Shown here: positions 35,718 through 48,169 of the stretch, piece by piece
How positions within the stretch are numbered: position 1 is the first letter of the stretch
Layout: every line of letters starts with the position of its first letter
Assembly: GCF_003473485.1 (NCBI RefSeq)
Contig: NC_053042.1
Coordinates: 47,517,762 to 47,581,761, forward strand
Origin: Medicago truncatula
Lineage: Eukaryota > Streptophyta > Magnoliopsida > Fabales > Fabaceae
Length of the DNA stretch: 64,000 nt
Reading direction: 5' to 3'
Program-made: the position numbers and the translations under genes
Notes under the pieces: model-generated
Told to the model about the DNA's origin: nothing
The model's database searches: none
What the model saw: only the letters and a program-made list of their open reading frames with translations

Positions 35718-35809
35718 ATTGCTGACCATTTATTCTTTGATTGTGATTGGTTTGGTAAAGTTTGGGTTCTAATTTTAAATTGGCTAAGTTTACTTGTATA
35801 TAAAAAAAA

Positions 35810-36125
35810 GGCTTAATTGCACTTTTGGACCCCTATCTTTCCAAAAGTTGCGGTTATGGATCCCTAACTAATTTAAATACAAAACAGCCCCCTATGTTTT
35901 GATTCTTTGGCAGTTTTGGACCCCCAATCCATTGTTGACTCGGTCAACGCTGACGTGGCACCCTAAGTGAGGTGCCACATGTCAAATTTTTTATTTTTTT
36001 TTTTGCCTTGGAGGTCCAAAACTGCCAAAGAATCAAAACATAGGGGGCTATTTTGTATTTAAATTAGTTAGGGGTCCATAACCACAACTTTTGAAAAGAT
36101 AGGGGTCCAAAAGTGCAATTAAGCC
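35810..36125. mobile_element. MULE-type MITE with near-perfect long arms
   Basis: Ends ggcttaattgcacttttgga and tccaaaagtgcaattaagcc are perfect inverted repeats. The arms continue for about 130 bp (aactaatttaaatacaaaac, ctatgttttgattctttggc and their mirrors). The 9-bp repeat taaaaaaaa flanks it at 35801-35809 and 36126-36134. The arms differ at only a few sites, so it is a young copy. Non-coding. Confidence 0.88.
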
Positions 36126-36138
36126 TAAAAAAAAATTA

Positions 36139-37542
36139 GACTTAAACGCACTTTTCGCCCCCTAAGTTTGCAAAGGTTGCAATTTTGGCCCCCTATTAAA
36201 AAAATGGCAAAAGTGACCCCCCATGTCTACCCCTTTTGCAAAACGTCAATTTTGACTTGGTCAACGTTGTGTGGCATGCCAGCTTTGCATTTTCTAAGTT
36301 AAAAAAAAAAAAAATGTCACTTGTGTATTTACAGAATTAAAAAAATAAAAAAGAAAGGATTGATTGAAGGGAGCACATGACATTCATCTTCTTTGTCTAA
36401 ACCATTCATCTTCTTCCTTCATTTCTAAAAGAAAATGCAGAACAAGTTTTTGTTCATAAAGAAAATGCAGAATTTGAAAACAAACACAAACCCAATCAAA
36501 ATTTATAATACTCTTCATTCATAAATTCATCAAAATATTCAAACACAACATATCTTCAATTCAATCTCCTTTTCTTCATATTGTGCCAAAACTGAATTCA
36601 TCCCAAAAGTGAATGTGAATTTGAACATACCACTACTGTGTTTATGTCTCTTTGAATATTATGCCAAAACCCCAAACCCAAAGACACGGATAATTTCTCA
36701 CAAGTACAAAATACAAGAGATGGAGGATGGAAAATAATCACACGGACAAGCTTGTCCATCTTTTGCTATTGACAAAACCAAACAACAAATCACCAAAAAT
36801 CTCACTCACACTCACCGAAAAATCCAGCAACAACAAACCAAAAATCAATTAATCATGAAATTACAATAGATTTCCATATGGTGACACCCGTTATTGCCGC
36901 TGTTAACAATAGATAGAAATTCCGGCACGGTGGTGATGTTTTCCGGTGCGGTGGTCGTCGGAGAAATGTCATCGTAACATGATTTTTTTTTGTTTTTTTT
37001 TTTTTGTGTTTTGTAGGGAATACGAATGAGATTACGTTTATGGTGGCAATTTGTCGAAAAACATTTTGTGGTAGTCAAGATCTAACAATGAAGGTGGCGG
37101 TTTGAAAACTCAAAAAATATTTCCAATCGAAAAATAAATTTATAATGAGATAGAGAAGGAAGAGATAATGAATATTATGTATTTTGTTTGACAAATGATG
37201 GTTGGAAGCACTACGTTGGATGACCGGAAAGAGTGTACTGAAAAGAGGGAAGGAAGAGGAAGAAAGAATTGACAATGCGTGAGGAAGAAAAGAAAGAAGA
37301 GAGTGTAGAGACTCTAAGTGACGTGACTCTCCTTTTTTTTTTTTTAAATCAAAATATACACGCATGGCAATTTTAATATTTTTAAATTAAAAGTTTACAG
37401 AGGTGGCATGCCACATATGATTGACTGAGTCAAAATTGACGTTTTGCAAAAGGGGATAGACATGGGTCACTTTTGCCATTTTTTAATAGGGACCAAAATT
37501 GCAACATTTGCAAACTTAGGGGGCGAAAAATGCGTTTAAGCC
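36139..37542. mobile_element. Longer non-autonomous MULE
   Basis: Ends gacttaaacgcacttttcgc and gcgaaaaatgcgtttaagcc are inverted. Arms of about 150 bp carry cccctaagtttgcaaa, ttgcaattttgg and gcaaaacgtcaattttgact with mirrors. Flanks aaaaaatta and aaaaaaatta are consistent with a 9-bp duplication, blurred by the A-run. The interior 36300-37370 is not repeated between the arms and has no recognisable domain. A minus-strand frame at 36845-37078 may be a captured piece but is unidentified. Confidence 0.78.
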
Positions 37543-37587
37543 AAAAAAATTAATATTTGTTGGGCTTTATAAAATGGGGAACTTCTA

Positions 37588-37616
37588 CGGTACACCTCAC
37601 AAATTGAGGTGTACCG
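37588..37616. repeat. Perfect 12-bp hairpin
   Basis: cggtacacctca at 37588-37599 pairs exactly with tgaggtgtaccg at 37605-37616 across a 5-base loop. It lies at the edge of AT-rich spacer following the MULE. It could be a transposon end or a structured RNA stem; no neighbouring T-run makes it terminator-like. Confidence 0.6.
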
Positions 37617-37619
37617 GTA

Positions 37620-38204
37620 CTCCTGCTTCAAATATTTACAATTTAACGATTATTTTATGAAATAAAGAGTTATTTATCCATATTTATATTTTATAAGACA
37701 TTATTTTATAAGAATAAACAGCATTTCATTGTTTATAAGAATCATATTAAATTTTTAACATTTTCTCATAAAAAATAATAAATATTCTTTGTTATATGTA
37801 ACAAAAATTCAAAAAATGTAAATTTTATTTCGTCGACACTTTCGGTAACTAAGATCTAATTATTGTAATTGTTAATGATAGAAAACAATTCTTTTTCTTC
37901 GAAAAAACAACTCGTTTTAATATGAATTTGATAATTTGTTGTACCATAGAATTTGCCTTATAAATGGAGATGGTGCAAGTGTCTTTTTAACCTAGACAAA
38001 GATAAACATCGTAACTTTCTTCAATCTTTACTAATAAAAGCTGCATGTATACAAAACCTTTCGATCGAATGGATGGTGTTAAGATTGGGAAACGAAACCA
38101 CAGAAGCTGTTCAAAGAAGCGTCTCCGCCACAATCCATTCAAGGCTGCATATAAACTAATGAAAGGCTGCATGCATACAAAACGCAACCACAGAAGCCGC
38201 CGTT
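37620..38204. other. Spacer upstream of the F-box pseudogene with internal partial repeats
   Basis: AT-rich to about 37940. At 38040-38220 two related segments follow each other (gctgcatgtatacaaaac, aacgaaaccacagaagc; then gctgcatgcatacaaaacg, caaccacagaagccgc), a diverged local duplication just before the F-box reading starts. No separate gene is called. Confidence 0.5.
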
Positions 38205-39325
38205 CAAGGATGCGTCTCTGGCTCCACCACTCTCTAAACGAAACCACCGCCAACAATCCATTGCCGTTCTTACCGGAAGAACTCATCGTCAACATCCTCC
38301 TGAGACTTCCAGTAAAATCACTCCTTCAATTTAAGTCTGTTTGCAAAACATGAAAAACCCTACAGTTCGCAAACAACCACCTTCAGACATCTACCACATA
38401 TCCTTCTATCATCGCCACTACTTATCCTGTCGGTGAAATAATATCATACCCTATCAAGCCATTGTTGGAAAACCCAACAACCCCTGCTGAACATCTTAAT
38501 TAGCTTCAGCACGAGACACGATATTATAGGTTCATGCAATGGGATGCTGTGTCTGTTTCATCTCGAGCAATTTTGTGTCAGTTTGTGGAATCCTTCTATC
38601 AATTTGAAATCAAAAGATCTCCAACCATTGTTTCCTCTGAACGTAAGGTCATGAGATTTCGTGGTTTTGGCTATGATCAACTTAATGACAAGTACAAAGT
38701 GGTAGTAGGTGTGTCCAGTTTGAATGATTATGCAAATACTGTGACCAGAATTTATACATTTGGTGAAAATTCTTGGAAAACACTTCATAATTTCCCGTAT
38801 TATCCTCATACATCCTCATACGTGTCATACACGTATGGGAAATCTGTGACGGGCACTTTAAATTGGATCGTTAATAAAGATGGTGTTTATTTCAATAAAG
38901 TGATTCTTTCTTTTCATCTTGATCTTGTGAAGGAAACTTATAGGGAAGTGTTGCTTCCTCAACATGATGGTTACAATGAATGTTATCATGGGTTGTTTGT
39001 TTTGAGTAACTGCCTTTGTGTTTGTTTTGATAACTTTAATGAATCTCGGAAATCTGTGTGGATGATGAAAGAGTGTGGAGTTTTTGAGTCATGGACTAAA
39101 TTCATGATCATCCCTCATGAAAAGTTACATCCTAGTTATGGGCTACAACCTTTTGTTGAACCCTTGTTCATTTCAGAAAATGGTGTAGTTATTCTACTGA
39201 CTAAGAGTACATACTATACAGTGACTTCTCAATTTATCTTATATAACATAAATAATGATGCAGTGGATTATTCTAGCACTTTTGGCAAAGTTGATCTACA
39301 TATTTACCATGAGAGTCTGATATAA
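38205..39325 (+). pseudogene. Near full-length F-box pseudogene
   Basis: A paralog of the intact gene at 28816. The F-box (LPFLPEELIVNILLRLPVKS, LLQFKSVCKT) is followed by TGA where the conserved Trp of CKSWKTL belongs (near 38352). A base gain near 38500 and a base loss near 38616 put GSCNGMLCLFHLEQFCVSLW in another frame from the rest. From about 38620 the associated domain is open to the end (GFGYDQLNDKYKVVVG, RIYTFGENSWKTLHNFPYYP, VTGTLNWIVNKDG) and finishes DLHIYHESLI at 39325. Initiation inside the remaining frame could at most make an associated-domain fragment without an F-box. The few lesions suggest recent loss. Confidence 0.85.
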
Positions 39326-40599
39326 CCACAAAAGTTGATCTACACTTTTGGCAATGTTACTTTTTGCTGTGCTTTTGCCTTGATGATGGTTAGTTATCGA
39401 CTTCTTGTGTCTGCAATGATGAAGCTCAGACTTCTTGTAAAAGACTGCTTCATAATTACTTGCTGGTAAGTAGGAGTGGCCTGGATAAATCCATTGAATC
39501 CGACAAACCAATCCTAACAAACCGGTGAGTTACCGGTTGTTTATTGGTTTCGGTCAAAACCAGATCTAAACCGTCAAGATACCAAACACAATAAGATCGG
39601 GTGACGGTTTTTACTTTTGAAAATCGAGTCCCTGGTGAACCATCCCGAGATGTATTTCTTAAAAGATACTTCATATGTAAGTAACTGATGTCTCATCAGA
39701 AAAAGAATTCCTCACACTTCAGAGTCACCGATCAGTCCATTATCATTGTTTCTTCTTATGCCTTCTTCTCCTCCTTCGACCTACGATCATGTCGTCCCAT
39801 GCCTTCTCCTTATTCTTCTTCATCCGATGACTACACCTTCTTCTTCTCCGTCCTTAGTCACTGTCTGTGCTGCCACTCCTTTCTTGCTGCTGGCTGCTGC
39901 TCTCTCACAAAAGTTCTCATTTATAACTCGTTCTCTATTTTTGTTGTTTAACCTTGATTTGGCAAGTTTGCTGCTTCAGCATATATAAATCTACTATTTT
40001 TTTATGCTTGATTTGTTTTTATTCACTTGATTTGACTAGTTTGTTGCACGATTTGGCTATTTTTATTGCTTGATTTGGCTATTTCTTCACTCTTTTGTTT
40101 AAACAAATGAAGCCACTGACTTCTGTTTTGCTTACTTTGTTGTTGTTTCTACAGGTATTTTAAAGTTGAGACAAATGACAAATCAAAATAGTATAGGAAG
40201 TGCTCCTTTACAAGTAATTACTTATCCCACACAGGGAGAAGGACATCAAACTACAACACCACTCCTGAAGGATTCAAAAGCAAGCTACAGGATGATAGTT
40301 CATGCCACCACTATGTGCCTTGCTAAGTTTATTGCTAAGTTGCTAAAATATTTGATTTAAATTCTAAGTGCAGAGATTATGTTTGAGTTGATTTGGTTTT
40401 TATTCTCTTGTGTGATTAATTTGGTTTGTACTTTTAAGTGATTTTTAAAATGATATAGGCAGCAGAGAGCTGTGTTTAAAAAATGCAATTTAGTTCCAAG
40501 TTGAATCGATCACCTGAACAAATCCGTAATTATAAGGTTTGGTTTGGGTCTGCTGATTTTTTTTGTCTAAAACCGAACACAATAACCTGAACAAACCCT

Positions 40600-40765
40600 T
40601 GTGCATGTTGGATGATGGTGTAGTTCTAGTGATAACTTTGTATTCCAATTTAGTTATGTATATATGATGCAAATAATGGTATGTTTGATTATCCTAGGAT
40701 TTAAGGCAAACATGGGTTGGATCTGCATGTTTTCCACGAGAGTCTTATCACCACTATGGTAAATC
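40600..40765 (+). pseudogene. F-box gene 3' tail, second copy
   Basis: DNA matches the tail at 31896-32060 (tttgtattccaatttagttatgtat, tggtatgtttgattatccta, gttttcca). The reading is broken by stops and frame changes; the last recognisable words correspond to the HESL motif. Only the end of the associated domain is present. Confidence 0.7.
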
Positions 40766-41284
40766 ACACCTATTAAGTTTTTGCTTACTTGACTTTTGAT
40801 TAAAGCGTGTCTCTATCTTTTTCTTTTCTTCAAAACTTTTAGGATCAACTCTAGTAACATGGTGTGACTTATTTTGGTTAAGTCGCACCTCACCTTTACC
40901 ATCTCCTGTCTTATCAGTATTATTCTATGGTATATACACGTGGGTGATGTTTTGTCTTCTTAGTTACAGCGGCGAAGTGCTTGTATAGTTTGATTATATA
41001 GATTATAATGGAGAAGTTATAATAGTGTGATGATATTGAAAATGATCCTTTTGAGAGCTGAAAAGTTAAGAATTCAATCATTCTAAATTATTGATATGTA
41101 ACAAAATAGAAAATAGTAATCCACCAGAGATGTTTAGGTTCAAGTTCAAGCGTTCCCAGTTACACTGTTCTGTTGAATCATCATTTCAATATCAACAAGA
41201 AAACAACAAACATGATGCTATATTGCTTGCTATACACTACAGAACACAACAAACATGCAATACTTTTTGAAGAACAAACATGCA

Positions 41285-41510
41285 TTACTAATTTGGTTGA
41301 GTCACTAAATGCTAAACAAACACTATCTATATAATGCAGGTTCTTACAGACAAAAACTAAATCGTAGACAATAGCTTGTTCCATAAATATTAGTGATAAT
41401 ATTTATGGATTCGTAAAGAAAATCAACTTATCATAAATTTATAAGAAAATCAAAATTCTCATAAATGGATTCGTCAAACAATCTAATTTTCAAGATAAGA
41501 GAATTCTCAT
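41285..41510. repeat. Duplicated capping-protein intron fragment
   Basis: acactatctatataatgcag, ggttcttacagacaaa matches 44808-44844 of the capping-protein gene. Further on, ttttcaagataagagaatt matches 45353-45372 next to its exon 6. Same orientation and order as the source. No coding exon is preserved. Confidence 0.78.
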
Positions 41511-41525
41511 AGATGAAAAGGATGG

Positions 41526-42440
41526 ATGACTTATTCATCCATTAACACCTACTTTAGTCTCTACTCTTCTTTCTCACCTTCCTCTCATCATGGACCCACA
41601 ACAACTTACTCAACTCTTCTCCTCTTCACCATCCGCACCGACAACAACAACTTCCTCTTTTTGAGCAACAACAATGTGAACAACAGGAGCAAGATAGTAG
41701 ACAAAATTAATGTTATGTATTAACTTTAGTCTCCCTATACTGAAGAGTCACACGAGTCATCTTTAGAGGTTGCGAGTAATTCATTGGTCCTCCTTCCTTT
41801 TTGTATCCGAGTATCAATGTCTTTTTGAATTTGCCTCCAAGTGTGTTTTCATTCTCGTTTTGAGAGAAGAATGCATTTGATGTGGCCATAAACGTGAACT
41901 CGAGCTTATTAAGTCATGGCCCGTGTACCTCCGCTACGCGGAGACCCCTCTGTTGTCGATAATGTTGGTTGGATCTTATAGATGAAGATGAAACAAACAT
42001 TGTCGACAACATCGTAATACTCCGCTCAACGTATTTCAAGGTGGATGGTTTGTTATACTCGAGGCTCAAATATGCGGCTACATTGAATATAAGTCTTTTC
42101 TCAAAGAAGAGAGTAAAAAGTAGACCTGAGGGCCAGCCAAAAACACATTGAAACATTGAAATAAAGAAACCGTGAGTTACTTGCAGTTGTTGAAGTGTGG
42201 TTGTTGGGACACTCAAGTGAATAAGTACGTGAAACACAACAAATTAAGTTGAGGCAGAAGTTGATGTTGTAGGTGGTGATGACTGATGGTGAAGAAAAAG
42301 AAAGGAGAAGAGTAGAGTAAGCTGTTGTGGGTCAATGATGAAGAAGAGGAGGAAGGTGAATAGAACAAACTAAAGAGGGAAGCCTTATTTGGCTCTAGGT
42401 TTCTTGTTTTCCCTGCCTTCTCCTTTTGCTCTAGTTTGTT
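41526..42440. repeat. Large imperfect inverted repeat
   Basis: Plus-strand words at 41560-41680 (caccttcct, tcatcatggacccacaac, acttactcaactcttctcc, ttcaccatc) recur as reverse complements at 42255-42365 (gatggtgaag, ggagaagagtagagtaagc, tgttgtgggtcaatgatgaa). The arms are about 120-150 bp with about 550 bp between them. It could be a decayed transposon or an inverted duplication. Minus-strand frames at 41914-42446 are treated as chance. Confidence 0.6.
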
Positions 42441-42810
42441 GTTCATATTTATATTTATTTATACTCACATACTAGGTTAAGGTGCTTGTTACATGAGGAA
42501 GATTTCAAAGCTTCTAGTGAGAATTAACCACAAATTGTAACTCTCCGTTGCTTCTTGCATTACTGTGTAAGTGGTGCCAAAATTGTAAGGACGGATATTG
42601 CAGAAAATGTAGAAGTACTACTTTCAGCATGTGATCTTTAGAGCTCAAACTGGAAAAATGTAAAAGCAAATGGTAAAGAGCATTTTGAATGATCCTCAAG
42701 AAGAAAGATGTTCTCTTTTTCATTTAAGCATAGTGAAATGGGTGAAGGAATGGAGTGAGGATACATGAATTAGGGTCTGTATTTTGTGTTGTGTAATTGT
42801 ATTTTATATA

Positions 42811-43206
42811 TAATCTCCCTCCATCTCTAATTATGAGTATTTTTAAAAACGTTATCTTTAAATAAATTCATACAAATTACTATGTCTACTTTTTATTCTT
42901 TTTTAAAATATATTCTTTACCAATACTAATCTATATTAAAAGATAAAAAATTAAAGTTAGACAAAAGTAACATACAAAAGGTATTTTAAGATCAACATTA
43001 AAAAAAAAAAAAGAAAAAAAAAGGGCAGTCCAATGCACTAAAGCTCTCGCATGTGCAGGGTCCGAGAATAGGGGTCCTACCATTTGGTGTATTGTATGTA
43101 GTCTACCCTATTAGGATTTGAACATATTAAATTAATTAATTACCTATTTTTACTAGTTTAAAAAAATGTAAAACGTGCTTACGAGAATAGATGGAGAAGG
43201 GAGTAA
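42811..43206. repeat. Stowaway-like MITE interrupted by a SINE
   Basis: Ends taatctccctccatctctaa and atagatggagaagggagta are inverted. The interior is split by the SINE at 43020-43122, with an A-rich tract at 42998-43022 next to it. The element without the insert would be about 280 bp. Confidence 0.7.
43020..43122 (+). repeat. tRNA-related SINE nested in the MITE
   Basis: ggcagtccaatgcactaaag, ctctcgcatgtgcagggtcc, gagaataggggtcctaccat and tgtagtctaccct resemble a widespread plant tRNA-related repeat that starts gggcggcccggtgcac. Sits inside a MITE, so it inserted later. Confidence 0.65.
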
Positions 43207-43581
43207 ATTTAATATTTTTTGTAATTTTGTTTGGCTGTAATTAAAGATTAGCAAATACTGTACCAAAAAGAAAAGATTACAAATAACATAAAAGGAGTAA
43301 ACAAACTTTCATCCATAAAAGTATCATGCGTAGTCATAGTAGTACCTGAATGAATGAAAAATATTTCAAATCCCATGATTCTATATTGCTATCCACTAGA
43401 GAACATAGCAGTTTACATTCAAACAACAAGCAGAGCTACCTCAGTAAAACAAAGACCAACCGAACCACCAATCCATGTGAAACTTCCTACTTCAAATACT
43501 GTAACACAAATTACCACCCAATATGCTAAAACATATGAAGAAAACTGAGTATATTTGTCTCCGCCATACGGTGCAATGCGA

Positions 43582-46500
43582 TCAACTCTCGGGCATTCTC
43601 ATCTGCGCTACTTCAGATGGTGGTCTTAGTGTGCAAACCATTTCTCTTGTCTTCCCAAAGTATACCTGTAATATGCAATAACATACAGATTGTTTACAAG
43701 ATGAACTTACATTACCTTCTAGTTTGAAATGTCATAGTTATAAAGGAACTAATTACTAAATTTGATAACTTCCAAGAAGACAATCTGATCTCTTAACTCA
43801 ATCAAACTCTCCTACCAAAATACATAGTTAAAGGGTGAATCCTATAATCAAGAAGTACCTGATCAAGTGAGTTCCTCAGCTTACTCTCCATTTCTTCAAT
43901 CATCCTTCCCATGTTACATAGATGTCCATCAGCAACTGATAGCCTCATACTCATCTAAATATATCAGGAAAAGATTATTTAGGAGTGGAGATTTTCTGAA
44001 TAACTAAGCATTAAATTGACACAAGCAAGGGGCAACGAGGCAGATTGTGCATATACATAATAGTTATATATTAAGGATTTAATGGTAGATCGATTTTCTA
44101 AATACTTTCATAAACTGACCCTTAATTATCATTGGTAAGAAGCATTCTAATTTGTTATTAGCCAGCGTGTTCTCTGATTGTTCTTTCAAGTACATATTTT
44201 AAATGTCAAAAGATGCCATTGCCCGGATGATAGATGCCTATTTCACTTACGATTAACTTTTTTGTACTTATTTTACATCTCCTCAGTCCTCAATAATTCT
44301 TCAAGCTACTAATATCAATATCATACATATTTCGACCAAATAAAATTGTACAGAGGAAACAATTCACCTAATGTTCACACTTCTCCAGATCAATTAATGG
44401 AGAATAATGTTCAACTTAAATTAGACTAATGCATTGTTATTTAATTAGGATTAATAGGGGTTACAGGAAAAACTGAATACGAGACATCTGTTTAGAGTCA
44501 GACATACATGAGTTGATAGATAAAAAGGTTTTCGATTTCTCTTCATCTGCCACTCTATCTTTTGTATAAATGTATATCAGAGTTTATTTTTCCTTACGAA
44601 TTTCATCTGTTTGCTAATTCAAATCCTGGTATCATATTTAATGATTCAACAGTTGTGAAGTCGGAAACATCTGCAATCGTTATCATCAATCACTTTTATT
44701 AAGATGTTGGCATCTTAACTTTCACGAGCTTATTTGGAAGTAACATTTATGATTTTGCCGGCTAAACATGCAATACTAAATACGCTGAGTTGCTGACATG
44801 CTATAGAAACACTATCTATATAGTGCAGGTTCTTACAGACAAACAAATAATGTAAAGCTTGTGCCGATAAAACATTAGTGACCTGCTTGAACTGGTAAAA
44901 TAAAAACATGCACACTACAACAAAGTTGAAAACCAGCCTGAAAATATTAAGTGCAGGAGACTTAATTATATTTGGCAGTTAGCACATAATTATGAGTAAT
45001 AAGGAGTGTTTAAGTCAATGGTTAGAAAGCATAAGGATAGCCTGTTATTTAGGATTTAGTGAACAATTTTCATTGATTGAGCAAGAAAGACTCAAAGCTT
45101 TCCCCTCTAAAGTCAACTCCAAGGTTTAAGGCTGACAAGTGTTTAGAGGCACTTATTACGTGAATGACCCGCCTAATATACTTAATTATCACACACTTAT
45201 TGAGTTTACAGTCCTTCTAAATATTGGTGGAATATATGTGGATTCGCAAAACAACAACCATATAATTCAGTCAATGAAGTTGCATTGTTTATGATGCGGC
45301 TTGTTGAGAAAGAAAATCAATCTTAGCACCAATTTTTAATTAAATGATTTAATTTTCAAGATGAGAGAATTCACATAGAAAGTACCTGACGTCTAATTGA
45401 TCCAGACAGACTGAAGGTTCCCGATGACTCATTATTTGTAGTCAAAGTCAACATAACTGTACTGGTTAACCGATAATTGGTGTCTTCTTCTTCTTCTGGT
45501 CCCACCTAAATTAACATTAAAGAGCAAGATAAGAATTTCAGAGATCAATACAAGAAGCTGAAAAACTAGAACTGAAGTGTTTTTCCAATTGATTAAAGGT
45601 CGATGTGCTGTTGCTTTTATCAACCCATGGTCTTGAAAACAAAGGCACTTTACCTCTATAACATGTATGGCATCCCATGCTCCTTCCTCTAGATATCCCC
45701 GCCGACCTTGCCCTGTCTTTGAGCCATCTTTAATCATGAAATTGGAAACAATCACATGATTAGAGAAAAGGTAAAAAAAAGATGAGAAGTGTTATCCATT
45801 ATAATATACTCAAATAACAAGTTTACCTTTCTTTATCAAGAAGCAAGCTACGAAACCTTCATTTTCATCTTCCCACATATAAACTGATGAAATGCCACCT
45901 TCATAATACCTATAACATTATACATTAATGGCTGGTTGCATATTGTCTTATAACTAAATAGCCAAATAACTACATTTACATATAGCAAGAAGAAAACAAA
46001 GGACGGTCCATCAGCAGGTGATTTTCTTTGAAATGAAACAAATTGGGCAATAAGACACTGGGTAGAAAGGTGCCCTAGTTAGACATCTTTAAAACACATA
46101 AGCAAAGCTCAAAAGATAAAGTAAGTAAAGAACCTCACTGGTCACGATATATAGCAAATATGTCATTTGCTTCAATTTCAAGCTTCCTCAACTCTGAAGA
46201 AGGAAGCGAACCATCTTCTAAAGGTGGATGATATTTATTCGACCAAGGTGATCTGCAGAAAGATACAATGAAATAATAAGTTTAACCTTGTGTTTCCTTA
46301 AATATTAAACAGTAGACATTACAAGAGGAAAATAAATGGGACCCTCGTAAGAAATAAAAAATGGATTTGTCCATAGGGTCTCAGAAGGAGTAGCCCAATG
46401 GTATGAGTTGAGACTTGAGACACCAAAGGAGCATTATGTATGAAGTCTAGGGTTCGATCTTGGATGCTAACATATGCCCCACTCTCTAACAAATTAACCA

Positions 46501-48124
46501 GTAACAATTTGCCAATAAAAAATGAATTTGTCCACAGGAACCGAACTATACTTATCAATAATTGTTTGTACCAGTCTCAAATCTCAATCAAGATCAAGTT
46601 TTTCATAAAAACAACATTTCTATCATATACTTCCATGCATATCAGTAAAAAGTGTTCCTTCCTTACCTCTATCTTAGATATTCTCATGCTTCTCGCGGAC
46701 ACTACCAACTTGCTATATCTTCACTCATGTATAAATAAACAGCACAGCAGCAACTAAACCCTCTTACACTAAGTGGTGGTGTTAGCTACATAAATCAATG
46801 CCACACTTCTTTGCCATGCATAAAGTTCAAATATACATCACTTACTTGTAGATCTCTCTTAACTGTTTACAAATCTATCTTAATTGTTTGACCTATAATT
46901 TGTCTTGGTCTTCCTCAATCGTTACCTATTGAACTACCATTCATTTGGTCAGTTCTCCTTAGTGATACTGCTATGAGTCTTTTCATACATTCATGATCAC
47001 CTAAGACGAGAATCAACCATATTTTCTACTATAAGAACCACCTTGCCTCAGTTTTCTAATAATTATATATTTCCAATCTTATCTTGTGTAATCACTCACC
47101 TAAGCTAGCATTTCTCTCTTGCTAAACTTGCATTCTATATACTTTGATGTGACTATGTCTTTTCAAGTATTATCTACATATCTCTAACTTCTCATTAATT
47201 TAATCTCTTGCAACAAAGACTATATTATTCACAAAAAAGTATGCAGACACTGTCTGTTGATATGTTCAACAAGCATGTCTAGAATCAAAATGACAAGAGA
47301 AGAGCTCAAAATTGACTCATAATGCACACTTAGAGTTATAGGAAAATCTTCTCTATTCCACCTTGTGTTCTCATATTAGTCATGAACCCTTCATACACAC
47401 CTTATACTGCAATCTGAACTATTTTCTTCTTTAGAGCCTTTCACAAAACCTCTAGGTACTCTATACGTCTTTTCCAAATTAAAGAAAACCCTATGTAGAT
47501 CTTGTTTCATTCCTTCAATCTCTTAGTCTTTGGAGCAAATATACAGCTTCCATTAATATATCTACCCAATAAAAACCCAAATTAATTTTATGTGATGAAA
47601 GTCTTTTGTCTTAACATCTTCAATAGACGAAGTGGCAAACTCCACCTAAAACTTAGACACACAACTACGAGATCCTGGTTCGAACACGGGTGAAGGTGTC
47701 CAACCTAACAATGTCAGCATTGCAATTTCATTCGTGTCAATTTTGTAAAAGTTTAAAACTGTACCAAACATGGTCTACATTCATTATTCATATTGCATAT
47801 ATGTGCTAATCAGTGATAATTCCATTCAAAATCCAATGCAATCAAACTTAACAAAGGCTTAAACACTATGCAAATTACATTACATCAACCATAATCAACA
47901 CCATATAAAGATTACTAACCTGTAAGAATCAGCATCTCTGTTATATTCACACAATATAAACTCCTTCCCACAGTCCACGTCGCACAGAACCTGTTTTATC
48001 ACCAACAATTTCACACCAATAAATAAAAATTTAATTTTTATCAAAAAATAATAAACCCCATTTAAAAAAAACAAATAATAATTCAACCTCATTTTCTACA
48101 TTTTTGTAATTACAAAGATGAATC

Positions 48125-48169
<45 letters not shown>

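Larger units (their letters stand above)
39350..41800. repeat. Segmental duplication unit B (F-box 3' flank)
   Basis: Counterpart of unit A (31080-32620): same order of segments, longer, with insertions. It contains an F-box 3' tail (40600-40765) and capping-protein intron sequence (41285-41510). Low-complexity Ser/Pro-coding frames at 39688-39990 match those of unit A and are taken as non-coding. Confidence 0.78.
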
